A DNA stretch of 64,000 bases from Streptomyces sp. KMM 9044 (GCF_024701375.2 NZ_CP113910.1:1860001-1924000); one strand, 5' to 3'; numbered from the stretch's first letter, positions 27,125 through 36,890 are shown. The notes: generated by a model not told the origin, from the letters alone. Program-made: numbers and translations.

Positions 27125-28288
27125 TCAGGGGACACCGGAACCGTTGTCGAGCGGAATCACCGCCTGGCGTGTCAACTTCCAGCCGTCACCGTGCCGTTCG
27201 ACGTACCCGAGTGCGCGCAGTTCGTACAGTCTCGCGATCGCGTCGTCCTGGGTGGTCCGTGCGTCGCGCGCGATCCCGTCGACGAGGGCCGCCCCGTGCG
27301 CGGGCAGCGCGTCGAGGACCTGGTGGACGGCGGGTCCCAGCAGGTCCCGGGGCAGTACCGGCCCACGCCGTTCCGGGGCCAGTTCGCCCATGTCCCCGAC
27401 CAGTTCGACGATCTCCGCGGCATCGGTGACCAGCACCGCGCCCTGCCGCAGCAGTTCGTGCACCCCGGCCGAGCGCCCGCTGGTGGCCGGCCCCGGTACT
27501 CCCATCGTGTGACGTCCGAGGCGCCCGGCCGCCCTGGCGGTCACCAGGGAGCCGCTGCGGTGCGCGGCCTCGACGACCACGGTGCCCCGGGTGAGCGCGG
27601 CGATGACCCGGTTGCGCAGGATGAACCTGCCAGGAGTCGGGTGATCGCCGGGCGGCAGCTCGCCGACGACCAGTCCTTGTTCCGCGATCCTGGCGATCAG
27701 CCCGGTGTGTCCGCGCGGGTAGGGCCGGTCGACACCGCAGGCGAGTACGGCGACGGTGGCGCCGGCCGAGCCGAGCGCACCGCGGTGTGCGGCGCCGTCG
27801 ACCCCGTAGGCACCACCGGAGACCACGACCCAGCCGCGCTCGGCGAGCTCGGCGGCGAGGGCGGCGGCCATGTGGGCGCCGTACTCGGTGCAAGCCCGGG
27901 CGCCGACGACGGCGACCGAGCGCAGCGCCCACATCCGCAGGTCGGCGGGGCCGCGCACCCACAACCCGAGAGGCCGGCCGTCTCCCAGGTCGTCGAGCTG
28001 CCGGGGCCATTCGGCCGTCCCGGGGTACACGAACCGCACCCCGGCGTTCCGTGCGACGGCGAGGTCCCGGCCCGGGTCGGTCTGCTCGGCCCGTGCCAGC
28101 AGTCCTGCCCAGCGACGGCCGCTCACCCCCGTCAGCGGCTCGGCCCTCGCCCGCAGCCGTGCCGCCACCTCCCGCGCGCCCAGCTCCCGCACCCACCGCC
28201 CACCGGACTCGTCGCCGGGTTCGAGGACCCGCGCGAGAAAAACCCGGGCGAGGAGCTCACCGTCCGCGGACCCGGCGGCGCCGCTCAT
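27125..28288 (-). CDS. dprA: DNA-processing protein DprA
   Basis: A 387-residue DprA/Smf protein that, in competent bacteria, loads RecA onto incoming single strands. The Rossmann-type core has AVVGARACTEYG, VVSGGAYGVDGAAHRGAL, PYPRGHTGL, FILRNRVIAALTRGTVVVEA and GRLGRHTMGVPGP. A C-terminal winged-helix (DGIARDARTTQDDAIARLYE) follows. ATG 28288 overlaps the stop of the comM-like gene as ATGA. It is the third gene of yraN-comM-dprA. Its role in non-competent Streptomyces is unknown. Confidence 0.92.
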   Translation of the reverse strand: MSGAAGSADGELLARVFLARVLEPGDESGGRWVRELGAREVAARLRARAEPLTGVSGRRWAGLLARAEQTDPGRDLAVARNAGVRFVYPGTAEWPRQLDDLGDGRPLGLWVRGPADLRMWALRSVAVVGARACTEYGAHMAAALAAELAERGWVVVSGGAYGVDGAAHRGALGSAGATVAVLACGVDRPYPRGHTGLIARIAEQGLVVGELPPGDHPTPGRFILRNRVIAALTRGTVVVEAAHRSGSLVTARAAGRLGRHTMGVPGPATSGRSAGVHELLRQGAVLVTDAAEIVELVGDMGELAPERRGPVLPRDLLGPAVHQVLDALPAHGAALVDGIARDARTTQDDAIARLYELRALGYVERHGDGWKLTRQAVIPLDNGSGVP

Positions 28289-29910
28289 GTCAGCGCCCCG
28301 ATCGCCATGGGCACCCCGCGCGGGACGCCGGTACGCAGGTGCAGGGCGAGGGCGACGTCCCTGGCGTCGGGCCGGTCGCGGCCGACCAGGTCGGCGACGG
28401 TCCACGCAACCCGCAGCACCCGGTCGAGTCCACGCGCGCTGAGCACACCGCGCTCCAGGCACCGCTCGGCGTCCTCCATCGCGCCGGGAGCCGCGTGCCA
28501 GCGGTTGCGCAGGTCCCGTCCGGGGATGTCGCTGTTGGTGCGCCACGGGGTGCCCGCGAGCCGCCTCGCGGCACGCTCCCGGGCCAAGCGCACCCGGTCG
28601 GCGACCGTGGCGGTGGACTCGCCGCGGGCTCCGTCGGCAGTCAGTTCGGCACGGGTGACGCGCTCGGCCTCGACCCGCAGGTCGACCCGGTCCAGCAGCG
28701 GGCCGGACAGCCGGGCCTGGTAGCGGCGGATCGACGAGGGCGGGCACTCGCACAGGCTGTCCTTCGTCGAGAAGCGGCCGCAGGGACAGGGGTTGGCGGC
28801 GAGCAGCATGAGGAACCTCGCCGGGAAGTGCACGACGCCCGAACTGCGCGCGATGACGACGTGTCCGGCCTCCAGCGGCTGGCGCAGGGCGTCCAGGGCA
28901 TGGCTGCCGAACTCGGGGGTCTCGTCCAGGAAGAGGACGCCCCGGTGCGCGAGCGACACGGCTCCGGGACGGGCGATGCCGGGGCCACCGCCGACGAGCG
29001 CCTGCATGGTGGCCGAGTGGTGCGGGGCGCAGTAGGGGGCGGTGTCGATCAGGGGCCTGTCCGGGGGCAGCAGGCCGGCCACCGAGTGCACGGCGGTGAC
29101 CTCCAGGGACGCCTGCCGGTCGAGCGGCGGCAGGAGCGAGGGCAGCCGTTCCGCAAGCATGGTCTTGCCCGCCCCGGGCGGTCCCTCGAGGAACAGGTGG
29201 TGGCCGCCGGCCGCCGCCACCTCCACCCCGGTCCGGGCCGGAAGCTGGCCGACGACGTCCGCGAGGTCGTGGCCGGTGTCGCAGTGTGCCGCGCCGGCGC
29301 TGTGCACGCCGGTGGCCGCGCCGGTGCCGGGTACCCGCAGTCCGGCCAGGAGCGGGTCGGGCCGCCCTCGACCGCCGGATTCCTCCTCGGGCACCGGCTC
29401 GTCGGTGAGGACGGCGATCAGCTGGCGCAGGCTGCGGACACCCAGTACGGACACGCCCGGCACCAGCGCGGCCTCGGCGGCGGCGCACTCGGGCACCACG
29501 ACCTGTTCGTATCCGGCGTCGGCCGCCGCGACGACCGCGGGCAGCGTGCCCCGGACAGGCCGTACCCTGCCGTCCAGGCCCAGCTCGCCGATCATCACGA
29601 GGTCGGCGAGCACCCGCGGGTCGATCCGCTCGGCGGCACCCAGGACTGCGCTGGCGACGGCCAGGTCGAAGCCGCTGCCGGCCTTCGGCACCGACGCCGG
29701 GCTGAGCCCCACGGTGAGTTTCTTCTGGGGCCATTCCGCCCCGGAGTTGACGACCGCGGCCCTGACCCGGTCGCGGCTCTCCGTCAGGCTCTTGTCCGGC
29801 AGCCCCACCAGTGTGAACGCCGACACTCCCGGTTCGAGGTCGGCCTGGACCTCCACGACCACGCCCTCGACGCCGACCAGCGCCACCGAGCACGTACGGG
29901 CGAACCCCAT
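28285..29910 (-). CDS. YifB/ComM-family Mg-chelatase-like AAA ATPase
   Basis: A 541-residue protein. An N-terminal Lon-protease-like fold (VEVQADLEPGVSAFTLVGLP) is followed by the Walker A GPPGAGKTMLAERL near 245, the LFLDETPEF segment and the AANPCPCG signature, then a C-terminal sensor domain. The family includes ComM, a helicase promoting branch migration in natural transformation. ATG 29910 (MGFARTCSVALVG) is chosen over in-frame upstream codons. It begins 1 base after the YraN stop and overlaps dprA by 4 bases. Confidence 0.9.
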   Translation of the reverse strand: MGFARTCSVALVGVEGVVVEVQADLEPGVSAFTLVGLPDKSLTESRDRVRAAVVNSGAEWPQKKLTVGLSPASVPKAGSGFDLAVASAVLGAAERIDPRVLADLVMIGELGLDGRVRPVRGTLPAVVAAADAGYEQVVVPECAAAEAALVPGVSVLGVRSLRQLIAVLTDEPVPEEESGGRGRPDPLLAGLRVPGTGAATGVHSAGAAHCDTGHDLADVVGQLPARTGVEVAAAGGHHLFLEGPPGAGKTMLAERLPSLLPPLDRQASLEVTAVHSVAGLLPPDRPLIDTAPYCAPHHSATMQALVGGGPGIARPGAVSLAHRGVLFLDETPEFGSHALDALRQPLEAGHVVIARSSGVVHFPARFLMLLAANPCPCGRFSTKDSLCECPPSSIRRYQARLSGPLLDRVDLRVEAERVTRAELTADGARGESTATVADRVRLARERAARRLAGTPWRTNSDIPGRDLRNRWHAAPGAMEDAERCLERGVLSARGLDRVLRVAWTVADLVGRDRPDARDVALALHLRTGVPRGVPMAIGALT

Positions 29911-29911
29911 C

Positions 29912-30286
29912 TCAGGCCACCCCCCGGACATGCTCGACCCGGGGCGCGCCACGCTCCGGCAGCAGGACGCCGACCAGGTCGATGCGGACGCCGCCGGGCG
30001 GTGCTCCCCCGTGTTCCTGGAGCCAGCGTTGCGCCAGGCCCCGCAGACGGGCCGCCTTGACGGGGGTGACCGCCTCCATGGGGTGCTGGAAGGACCCGGC
30101 CCTGCGGGTCTTGACCTCGCAGACGACGAGGGCGTCGCCGTCCCTGGCCACGATGTCGATCTCGCCGGTCCTGCCGCAGCGCCAGTTGCGCTCCAGGACC
30201 GTCATTCCGGCCTGCGCCAGCCGCCGCGCGGCCAGCGCCTCGCCGTACCTGCCGAGTGCCCTGCGTGCCTGCTGTCGTGGGTTCAT
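29912..30286 (-). CDS. YraN-family predicted endonuclease-like protein
   Basis: A 124-residue UPF0102 protein. It has the nuclease-fold signature [10 protein letters not shown] followed by VVCEVKTR, giving the Asp...Glu-x-Lys core. It starts [16 protein letters not shown] with GGAGGTGG nine bases upstream of ATG 30286. It heads the yraN-comM-dprA unit. The family's function is not settled; a Holliday-junction-like or DNA-processing role is inferred from neighbours. Confidence 0.88.
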   Translation of the reverse strand: MNPRQQARRALGRYGEALAARRLAQAGMTVLERNWRCGRTGEIDIVARDGDALVVCEVKTRRAGSFQHPMEAVTPVKAARLRGLAQRWLQEHGGAPPGGVRIDLVGVLLPERGAPRVEHVRGVA

Positions 30287-30374
30287 GTCGGCACCACCTC
30301 CGGCACCCACCGTCACCCAGCCGGTCATCCGAGGTGGATCTTGGTGGACAACCCGGCGGTTGTGGAGAACTCCG

Positions 30375-30683
30375 TCACCCGCTCGGGAGCTCCAGGTCGC
30401 TCTTGTTGAGCTCCTCGATGTTCACGTCCTTGAATGTCAGGACGCGTACCTGCTTCACGAACCTGGCCGGCCGGTACATGTCCCAGACCCAGGCATCCGC
30501 CATGGACACCTCGAAGAACACCTCGCCCTGGACCGAGTGCACCTGCATCTCGTAGTCGTTGGTCAGATAGAAGCGGCGCTCGGTCTCGATCACGTATTTG
30601 AACAGACCGACGACGTCGCGGTACTCCCGGTAGAGCTTCAGCTCCATCTCGGTCTCGTACTTCTCGAGGTCCTCGGCGCTCAT
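30375..30683 (-). CDS. DUF2469-domain protein
   Basis: A 102-residue protein beginning [20 protein letters not shown] and ending [13 protein letters not shown], a highly conserved actinobacterial family of unknown function. Its centre is aromatic-rich ([12 protein letters not shown]). ATG 30683 is chosen because the conserved start is exact. It lies between the NUDIX gene and yraN on the same strand. No cofactor motif is visible. Confidence 0.88.
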   Translation of the reverse strand: MSAEDLEKYETEMELKLYREYRDVVGLFKYVIETERRFYLTNDYEMQVHSVQGEVFFEVSMADAWVWDMYRPARFVKQVRVLTFKDVNIEELNKSDLELPSG

Positions 30684-30791
30684 GGCATGTTCCCCTTCAC
30701 CTGTGCGATCCCACCATTGTGCGCCAGTCCAAGGGCCCCGTATCCGGACCGGCCCGCCGGACGCCCCCGGGGCCCGCATCCAGGTCCCGCC

Positions 30792-31316
30792 CTAGACGGT
30801 CTCGGTGTCCAGGGTGACGGGCCCGGCCGGGGGGCCCTCGTCGAGCAGGGTGCGCAGCAGCTCGGCGAGTCTCGTCGGGTACACCGTCTCACGGGCCCGA
30901 GCCAGTTCCGGGCACGTCCACCAGCGTGCTCCGGTGACGCTGCGCCGCTCGAGCTCGGTCAGTGCCGTGTCCCCGGTGACCCTTCCGGTGGTGCGAGCGA
31001 GGTAGTACCACTCGTCCTGGTCCCAGCGGCGGCCCGCGAACGGGAAGGAGCACGTCCGCCGCCACAGCACGGGCCCGAGCTCCACCTCCGTGATGCCGGT
31101 CTCCTCGGCGAGCTCCCGCAGCGCCGCCTGTTCACGGCTCTCGTCGCCCTCCACCCCACCGCCGGGCGTGAACCACCAGTCGTCGGCGGGGTCGTCCGGT
31201 TCATGCCCGTGCAGCAGCAGGATGCGGTTCCTCGGGTCGAGCAGGACGACACGGGCGACCCTGCGCAGCCCGCCCCCGCAGGAGTTCCCGGGGGCGTGGG
31301 CCGTCTCAGCGGACAC
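30792..31316 (-). CDS. NUDIX hydrolase
   Basis: A 174-residue hydrolase of nucleoside-diphosphate-linked compounds. The NUDIX box is complete, with GGGVEGDESREQA and then RELAEETGI in the G-x5-E-x7-REU-x-EE-x-GU pattern. GTG 31316 overlaps the sipZ stop by 11 bases, so it is coupled to that gene. Published work on S. lividans describes sipZ as the first gene of an operon with unrelated genes, and a mutT-like gene fits this place. The substrate is unknown. Confidence 0.88.
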   Translation of the reverse strand: MSAETAHAPGNSCGGGLRRVARVVLLDPRNRILLLHGHEPDDPADDWWFTPGGGVEGDESREQAALRELAEETGITEVELGPVLWRRTCSFPFAGRRWDQDEWYYLARTTGRVTGDTALTELERRSVTGARWWTCPELARARETVYPTRLAELLRTLLDEGPPAGPVTLDTETV

Positions 31317-32100
31317 CGCTCGCCTCCGCTCCCGCGTCCGCACGACGGGCCCGGGACGCGCCTGCCCGCGCGGCGAGCGGGCCGTACGCGGCCCCGCCGA
31401 GGATGAGCACGGCACCGCCGATGGCCAGGGCGACGACCGTCGGCAGCGGCCCCGGTGAAGAGAGTTCGCCGAGCTCCCCGAAGCCGGTCGGAGCCTGCAG
31501 CATGCCGTCCATCGGCCAGACCACCGCGTCGACCCGGGCCTCGACCGCTTCGCGGGAGACGGTGCCGTTCGCGGTGTCGGTGAGATGGGAGGTCGAGTCC
31601 AGGGAGCCGCTGCGCTCGTCACCGAGCAGGAACAGCCGGCCCTTCGGCACGGCCACCTCCGGGAAGGCACTGAGCCCGGCCGCCTCGTCCGCGGAGAGAT
31701 ACGGCTCGTCGATCTCCGTACCGTTGACCCTCAGCCTGCCGTCCTGCCCGGTGGAGACGATGTCCCCGCCGACGGCGACCACCCGCTTGACGAGCGGTAC
31801 GTCCGCCCAGCCCTCGTCCTCGAAGACCACGACGTCGCCGCGGCGGACGTCACCGCCGTCGACGCGCTGGGCCAGTACCCGGTCCCCGGCACCGATCGCC
31901 GGCGCCATCGAGGGGGTGGGCACGGTGTACGGCAGATACACCAGCGCTGCCCAGACGAACCCGCCGAGGAACAGCGCCAGGCCCAGCGCCACGGCCAGTG
32001 AGGACAGTCGCTGCCCGGTCCGGCTTCCCGCCGGGCCCCGGCCCGCACCGCCGCCGCGAGAAGCCGTACGTGTCGTGCTCTGCCCACTCATGGGCGGCAC
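31306..32100 (-). CDS. sipZ: Type I signal peptidase, sipZ-like
   Basis: A 264-residue signal peptidase with two membrane segments: one near residues 33-55 and one near the C-terminus (TVVALAIGGAVLILGG). The catalytic serine lies in PTPSMAPAIG and the general-base lysine in PLVKRVVAVGGD; LLGDERSGSLDS is box E. ATG 32100 is written; ATG 32091 (MSGQSTT) is an alternative with a cleaner N-terminus. It cleaves signal peptides at the outer membrane face. This is the last of four neighbouring paralogues and leads into the NUDIX gene. Confidence 0.88.
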   Translation of the reverse strand: MPPMSGQSTTRTASRGGGAGRGPAGSRTGQRLSSLAVALGLALFLGGFVWAALVYLPYTVPTPSMAPAIGAGDRVLAQRVDGGDVRRGDVVVFEDEGWADVPLVKRVVAVGGDIVSTGQDGRLRVNGTEIDEPYLSADEAAGLSAFPEVAVPKGRLFLLGDERSGSLDSTSHLTDTANGTVSREAVEARVDAVVWPMDGMLQAPTGFGELGELSSPGPLPTVVALAIGGAVLILGGAAYGPLAARAGASRARRADAGAEASGVR

Positions 32101-32168
32101 CCTACCCGGCAGTACCGGAGCGGGTCAGCCCCTCCTTCGGGCGACCGCCCCGCCGGCCCCCGCAGCGC

Positions 32169-33155
32169 TCAGGCCTCGGGCCCGTCCTCCCGGCGGCGGT
32201 CCCGCCCGCGCCGCCACAGCACCAGCGGCACCGCGCCCACGAGCGCGAGCCCCTGGGGTGCCACCGTCAGCGCCGCGGATGCCTGCGTGCCCAGCGCCGG
32301 CTGGGCGAAGGCGTCCGGGACCTCGAGCATGTCCCAGCGGCCGACCGGCCAGGCGATGACGACGGCACGGCCGACGACCTCACTCACCGGAACCATGCCG
32401 TCGTTCTTGTCGGCCCGGTTGTAACGCGAGTCCCGGGAGTTCTGCCGGTGGTCGCCCATGACCCAGATCTTGCCGTCGGGAACCTCGACCTTGAACTGGC
32501 CGCCCTGGTCGTCCTGGCTGCACGGGGTGTTGCCCGGATAGACGTAGTCCGCCTCGTTCAGGGCGACGCCGTTGACCCTCAGCGGGCCGGTGCCCTTGCA
32601 CTCGACGACGTCACCGCCGACCCCGATGACCCGCTTGATCAGGTCCTTCTCCTCGGCGGACGGCATCAGGCCGATCCAGCTGAGGAACGTCTGCAACACG
32701 TTGGGTTCGGGCGTGGGCTCGCCCGCCAGCCAGTTGTCCGGGTCGTGGAAGACCACGACCTCGCCGCGCTCGGGCTCGGAGCCGAACCAGGGGGTGAGCT
32801 TGTCGACCAGAACGCGGTCCCCCTGCTGAAGGGTGTTCTGCATCGAGTCCGACGGAATGGAGAACGCCTGCAGCAGGAACGTCTTGATCAGCAGCGCCAG
32901 AACCAGGGCGATACCGACCAGGATGGGCAGCTCCTTCCAGAAGGAGCGTGGCTTCTTCTGTTCGCGGGGCGGCTCGTCCGGCCCCCGGCCACCGCGCTCC
33001 GACCGGTCGTCCGCCACTCTTCCCTCTCCTGCCGCCGGGGAATCACTCCCGGAGGTCACGGCGCCGTCCTCGACCGGGACGTAGGGTTCCGCGGGGCGCC
33101 CGCGGTGCTCCTCGCCGTCGGCTCCGGACCGTGCGCCAACCGCCACATCCCCCAC
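32169..33155 (-). CDS. sipY: Type I signal peptidase, sipY-like
   Basis: A 328-residue peptidase with a hydrophilic N-terminal extension of about 75 residues, a membrane segment (LPILVGIALVLALLIKTFLL), the catalytic serine in IPSDSMQNTL and lysine in LIKRVIGVGGD, and MGDHRQNSRDSR as box E. A C-terminal segment (GLALVGAVPLVLW) gives a second anchor. The start of the frame lies 113 bases inside the end of sipX; a GTG near 33059 would reduce this. Third member of the sipW-X-Y-Z set, thus probably co-transcribed with sipW and sipX. Confidence 0.87.
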   Translation of the reverse strand: MGDVAVGARSGADGEEHRGRPAEPYVPVEDGAVTSGSDSPAAGEGRVADDRSERGGRGPDEPPREQKKPRSFWKELPILVGIALVLALLIKTFLLQAFSIPSDSMQNTLQQGDRVLVDKLTPWFGSEPERGEVVVFHDPDNWLAGEPTPEPNVLQTFLSWIGLMPSAEEKDLIKRVIGVGGDVVECKGTGPLRVNGVALNEADYVYPGNTPCSQDDQGGQFKVEVPDGKIWVMGDHRQNSRDSRYNRADKNDGMVPVSEVVGRAVVIAWPVGRWDMLEVPDAFAQPALGTQASAALTVAPQGLALVGAVPLVLWRRGRDRRREDGPEA

Positions 33156-34137
33156 GCCAGCTCCTTACTCTGTGCCGCTGCCTGCCCCATACACGGCGCA
33201 GGCCCACCACTCCCATAACGAGCGGGAGTTCCGCAGGGCTCGGGAGCTGAATCATTCCGTTCGAATCATCCGGGGCAACCCTATGCGACAGCCGGGCGGC
33301 AGCGGTCGACCCGGTCGTCGAGTCCGACACGGAGGCGTAGGTCGTCGGTTCGTCCAGCGTGTTCCAGTGACCGAACGGCCAGGCGATGACCACGGCCCGG
33401 CCCACCACCTGTTCCTCGGAGACGGTGCCGCCGTAGTCGGTGTCCTGGTGGGCGCGGGAGTCGGCGGAGTTGGACCGGTGGTCGCCCATCACCCACAGGC
33501 GTCCCTGGGGCACGGTGACGTCGAACGGCGTGGTGGACGGGGTGTTCCCGGGGAACAGGTAGTCACTCTCCTCCAGGGGCACCCCGTTGACGGTGACCCG
33601 CCCCTGCGTGTCACAGCACCGGACCTGGTCACCGCCGACCCCCACGACCCGCTTGATGAGGTCCTTCTCGTTCTCCGAGGGCAGCAGGCCGATGAAGGTG
33701 AGCCCGGTCTTGACCTGCTTGATGCCGACCGGGTCCTCCTTCTGGGGGGTGGGCTGCTCGTCCTGCAGCCAGCCGCCGGGGTCCTTGAAGACGACGACGT
33801 CCCCGCGCTGCGGCTTGGAGCCGAACCACGGGGTCAGCTTGTCCACCAGGACACGGTCGCCGACCTGGATGGTCTGTTCCATGGAGCCGGACGGGATCAC
33901 GAAGGCCTGGACGAGGAACGTCTTCAGCACCAGCGCTATCAGGAGGGCGACTCCGACGAGCAGCGGTATCTCCTTGACCGCGCCCTGCCTGCGGCGCCGT
34001 TTGACCTTCCGCTGGAGCTTGCGCCGGTCGGCCCGGCTGCGGCCGCTCGTCGCGCTCACCGCGCGGCGCACGCCGGTGGGCAGCAGGTTGTCCGTGGCGC
34101 TCGCCGGGACGCCGCGGGGTTTGCCGCGGTTACCCAT
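33043..34137 (-). CDS. sipX: Type I signal peptidase, sipX-like
   Basis: A 364-residue peptidase. It has an Arg/Lys-rich N-terminus, a membrane segment (EIPLLVGVALLIALVLKTFL), catalytic serine in IPSGSMEQTI, lysine in LIKRVVGVGGD and MGDHRSNSADSR as box E. The last 60 residues are Arg-rich and lie over the start of sipY, so the real C-terminus may be earlier or the overlap genuine. ATG 34137 overlaps the sipW stop by 8 bases. Confidence 0.87.
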   Translation of the reverse strand: MGNRGKPRGVPASATDNLLPTGVRRAVSATSGRSRADRRKLQRKVKRRRRQGAVKEIPLLVGVALLIALVLKTFLVQAFVIPSGSMEQTIQVGDRVLVDKLTPWFGSKPQRGDVVVFKDPGGWLQDEQPTPQKEDPVGIKQVKTGLTFIGLLPSENEKDLIKRVVGVGGDQVRCCDTQGRVTVNGVPLEESDYLFPGNTPSTTPFDVTVPQGRLWVMGDHRSNSADSRAHQDTDYGGTVSEEQVVGRAVVIAWPFGHWNTLDEPTTYASVSDSTTGSTAAARLSHRVAPDDSNGMIQLPSPAELPLVMGVVGLRRVWGRQRHRVRSWRGGCGGWRTVRSRRRGAPRAPRGTLRPGRGRRRDLRE

Positions 34138-34882
34138 GGGCTCCCTCCCCCGGGTTCGCCGCGTCCGGCTGCGCCGTCGGCTCCCGGGCCGGCACGCGCG
34201 CGTAGGCGTCGGGGCGGTGCAACCGGGTGGCGCGGCCGAAGGGCTGGACGATCCAGTCGGCGCGGCCGATCACCCTGCTCACCGGGATCATGCCGCCACC
34301 AGGCGAACCGAGACGGTCACGGGAGTCGCTGGAGGCTCTGCGGTGATCACCGAGGACGAACAGGCGTCCCTCGGGGACGACGAGGTCGAAGGGCACCGTG
34401 GAGGCGCTCTCGCCGGGGAACAGGAATCCCGACTCGTCGACCGCCCGGCCGTTCACCCGGATCCTCCCCTCCATGTCGCAGCAGACCACGTGGTCCCCAC
34501 CCACCCCGGCAACGCGCTTGATGTAGTCGGCGTCCCCGAAGTACCCGGTGCCGTCGAACACGACCACGTCGCCACGCTGCGGTCCGGCACCGAAACGGTA
34601 TGCCAACTTGAGTACGAGAACGCGGTCTCCGGCCCTCAACAAGGGCTCCATCGATCCGCTGGGGATCTGGAACGGCCGGGCCACGAAGGTGCCGAGTGCC
34701 AGCAGGAGCAGCAGTACGAGGAGCGGGGCCGCGGTGGTCCGCCCCCCGGGAAACCGTCCCGCGAGGTGCCCTGCCAACGAGGAACGCGACCGGCCCTCCG
34801 GGCCCGGGGCCCCCGAGGTGTCCTCGGGTCCGACCGGGTGGGAGGAGCGGTCGCGCTCCGTCGGCTGTGCTTCGGTGTCCAT
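34130..34882 (-). CDS. sipW: Type I signal peptidase, sipW-like
   Basis: A 250-residue peptidase with one N-terminal membrane segment (LLVLLLLLALGTFVA), catalytic serine in IPSGSMEPLL, lysine in YIKRVAGVGGD and LGDHRRASSDSR as box E. The C-terminal tail is hydrophilic, so unlike the other three it has no second anchor. It begins the four-gene sip cluster, 45 bases after rplS. Assignment of the letter W follows gene order and is a family-level inference. Confidence 0.87.
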   Translation of the reverse strand: MDTEAQPTERDRSSHPVGPEDTSGAPGPEGRSRSSLAGHLAGRFPGGRTTAAPLLVLLLLLALGTFVARPFQIPSGSMEPLLRAGDRVLVLKLAYRFGAGPQRGDVVVFDGTGYFGDADYIKRVAGVGGDHVVCCDMEGRIRVNGRAVDESGFLFPGESASTVPFDLVVPEGRLFVLGDHRRASSDSRDRLGSPGGGMIPVSRVIGRADWIVQPFGRATRLHRPDAYARVPAREPTAQPDAANPGEGAHG

Positions 34883-34927
34883 CGAGGCCAGATGTTATCC
34901 GGCCCCGCGCTCACCTCGGGAAAGCGC

Positions 34928-35278
34928 TCAGTTCTCGCGCTTCTCCTTGATCTTCGCGGCCTTGCCGCGCAGCTCACGCAGGTAGTACAGCTTGGCGCGG
35001 CGGACGTCGCCCCTGGTGACGAGCTCGATCTTCTCGACGATCGGGGTGTGCACCGGGAAGGTGCGCTCGACGCCGACGGAGAAGGAGACCTTGCGGACCG
35101 TGAAGGTCTCGCGCACGCCGGCACCCTGGCGGCGGATCACGACGCCCTTGAACTGCTGCACACGGGAGCGGCTGCCCTCGATGACGCGCACGTGGACGTT
35201 GACGGTGTCGCCGGGGCGGAAGCCCGGGACGTCGTCGCGCAGCGACGCGGAGTCGACGGAGTCGAGCAGGTGAGACAT
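34928..35278 (-). CDS. rplS: 50S ribosomal protein L19
   Basis: A 116-residue L19 with the usual length. Conserved segments are [40 protein letters not shown] and [20 protein letters not shown]. It lies at the 30S/50S interface. trmD is upstream with a 131-base gap and sip genes follow, so the classic rpsP-rimM-trmD-rplS order is kept. Confidence 0.96.
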   Translation of the reverse strand: MSHLLDSVDSASLRDDVPGFRPGDTVNVHVRVIEGSRSRVQQFKGVVIRRQGAGVRETFTVRKVSFSVGVERTFPVHTPIVEKIELVTRGDVRRAKLYYLRELRGKAAKIKEKREN

Positions 35279-35409
35279 TTCGTCTGCTTTCTTCGCTGAT
35301 GCCGCAGGTCATCAGCGGCGATAGAAGTTCGGATCGGGGTGTGCGGTTCGAAGCGGGCGTCATGTCCCCCTGCGGCAGGGGCGCACGCCGGACGACGCAC
35401 AACAGCGGC

Positions 35410-36243
35410 CTATTGTTCCACGCCGCCGGTCCTGCGCCAAAATCTGCCGTACGGCTCCCCTGCCCGGTCCGGCTCCCAGCCCAGGATGGAGAGCATCTCA
35501 CGGTCCTTCTTGTCGAAGGCCTCGGGCTCGCAGCGCTCTATGAGGTCGGGCCGGTTGGCCGTGGTGCGCCTCAGTGCCTCGTCGCGCCGCCAGCGGGCGA
35601 TCTTCCCGTGGTGGCCGCTGAGCAGCACTTCGGGGATGCCCCGGCCGCGCCAGACCGGTGGCTTGGTGTGGACGGGGCCTTCCAGGAGGTTGGTCATGGT
35701 GCCCGGGGCGAAGGAGTCGTCCCGGTGTGACTCGGCGTTGCCCAGGACGCCGGGCAGCAGCCGGGCCACGGCCTCGGTGACGACGAGGACGGCCGCCTCA
35801 CCGCCGGCCAGGACGTAGTCGCCGATGGACACCTCGTGCACCGGCATGCGGGTCGCGTACTCGTCGACGACGCGCCGGTCGATTCCCTCGTAGCGGGCCG
35901 GTGCGAAGATCAGCCAGGGGCGTTCGGAGAGGCGGACGGCGAGTTCCTGGGTGAAGGGGCGGCCGCTGGGGGTGGGGACGATCAGGGCGGGCGCGTGCGC
36001 GCCGGTCTCGTAGCCGTCCGCCAGGATCTCGTCGAGCGCCTCGCCCCACGGCTCGGTCTTCATGACCATGCCGGGGCCACCGCCGTACGGGGTGTCGTCG
36101 ACGGTGTTGTGCCGGTCACGGGTCCAGGAACGGAGGTCGTGCACCTGGACGTCCAGCTGTCCACGCGCACGCGCCTTGCCGACGAGGGAGACGTTCAGCG
36201 GTTCGAGGTACTCGGGGAAGATGGTGACGACATCGAGCCGCAT
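35410..36243 (-). CDS. trmD: tRNA (guanine37-N1)-methyltransferase
   Basis: A 277-residue SPOUT-knot enzyme that makes m1G37 and prevents frameshifting. It has [49 protein letters not shown] and the knot SIGDYVLAGGEAAVLVV. ATG 36243 shares a base with the rimM stop (TGATG). A GTG at 36246 is also in frame. Translation is likely coupled to rimM. Confidence 0.95.
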   Translation of the reverse strand: MRLDVVTIFPEYLEPLNVSLVGKARARGQLDVQVHDLRSWTRDRHNTVDDTPYGGGPGMVMKTEPWGEALDEILADGYETGAHAPALIVPTPSGRPFTQELAVRLSERPWLIFAPARYEGIDRRVVDEYATRMPVHEVSIGDYVLAGGEAAVLVVTEAVARLLPGVLGNAESHRDDSFAPGTMTNLLEGPVHTKPPVWRGRGIPEVLLSGHHGKIARWRRDEALRRTTANRPDLIERCEPEAFDKKDREMLSILGWEPDRAGEPYGRFWRRTGGVEQ

Positions 36244-36809
36244 CACGCCTCGTCCCGTGAGGAGGCGCCGTGTCCGTCGGCGGCTTCGTCGCGGGTGTCC
36301 CGGTCGTCGATGAGACCCGGCGGCGGGTCGATGACCGCGCGCTGTTCCCCGAGGTCGATCCCGGTGACGATCTGCTCCACGAACGGCACGAGCACCTCGC
36401 TGCCGTCGGGCCGCTCCACCACGAAGAGGTCCTGCGTCGGCAGGTGGGAGATCTCGGTGATCCGGCCCACCGGCTGTCCGTCCCGGGTGACGACGTCGAG
36501 GTCGATCAGCTGGTGGTCGTAGTACTCGTCCTCGTCCTCGGGCCGCTCGTCCGGGTCGACCTCGGCGATGAGGAGGGTGTGGCGCAGCGCTTCGGCACCG
36601 GTGCGGTCACGGACGCCCTCGAAGCGCAGCAGGAGCCGGCCGCTGTGCACCCGGCCCGTCTCGATGGTGAGCGGTCCGACGGAGGCCGGATCGGTGGCCA
36701 GGACGGCACCGGGCCCGAGCCTCAGCTCCGGCTCGTCGGTGCGGACCTCCACGGTGACCTCGCCCTTGATGCCGTGGGCACGGCCGATGCGAGCGACTAC
36801 CAGCTGCAC
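36243..36809 (-). CDS. rimM: 16S rRNA processing protein RimM
   Basis: A 188-residue 30S-maturation factor. The N-terminal domain starts [20 protein letters not shown] and the C-terminal PRC-barrel contains [18 protein letters not shown]. It binds ribosomal protein S19. The last 25 residues are acidic and disordered. It lies between the KH gene and trmD in the ribosomal operon. Confidence 0.94.
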   Translation of the reverse strand: MQLVVARIGRAHGIKGEVTVEVRTDEPELRLGPGAVLATDPASVGPLTIETGRVHSGRLLLRFEGVRDRTGAEALRHTLLIAEVDPDERPEDEDEYYDHQLIDLDVVTRDGQPVGRITEISHLPTQDLFVVERPDGSEVLVPFVEQIVTGIDLGEQRAVIDPPPGLIDDRDTRDEAADGHGASSRDEA

Positions 36810-36890
36810 TGTGCTTGTTCTCCTGTCGTACGGCGACGGGCCGGGGACGGCCCTCAGGCCCTCCCCGGCCCGAGCCGGTTGCGCTGAGCG

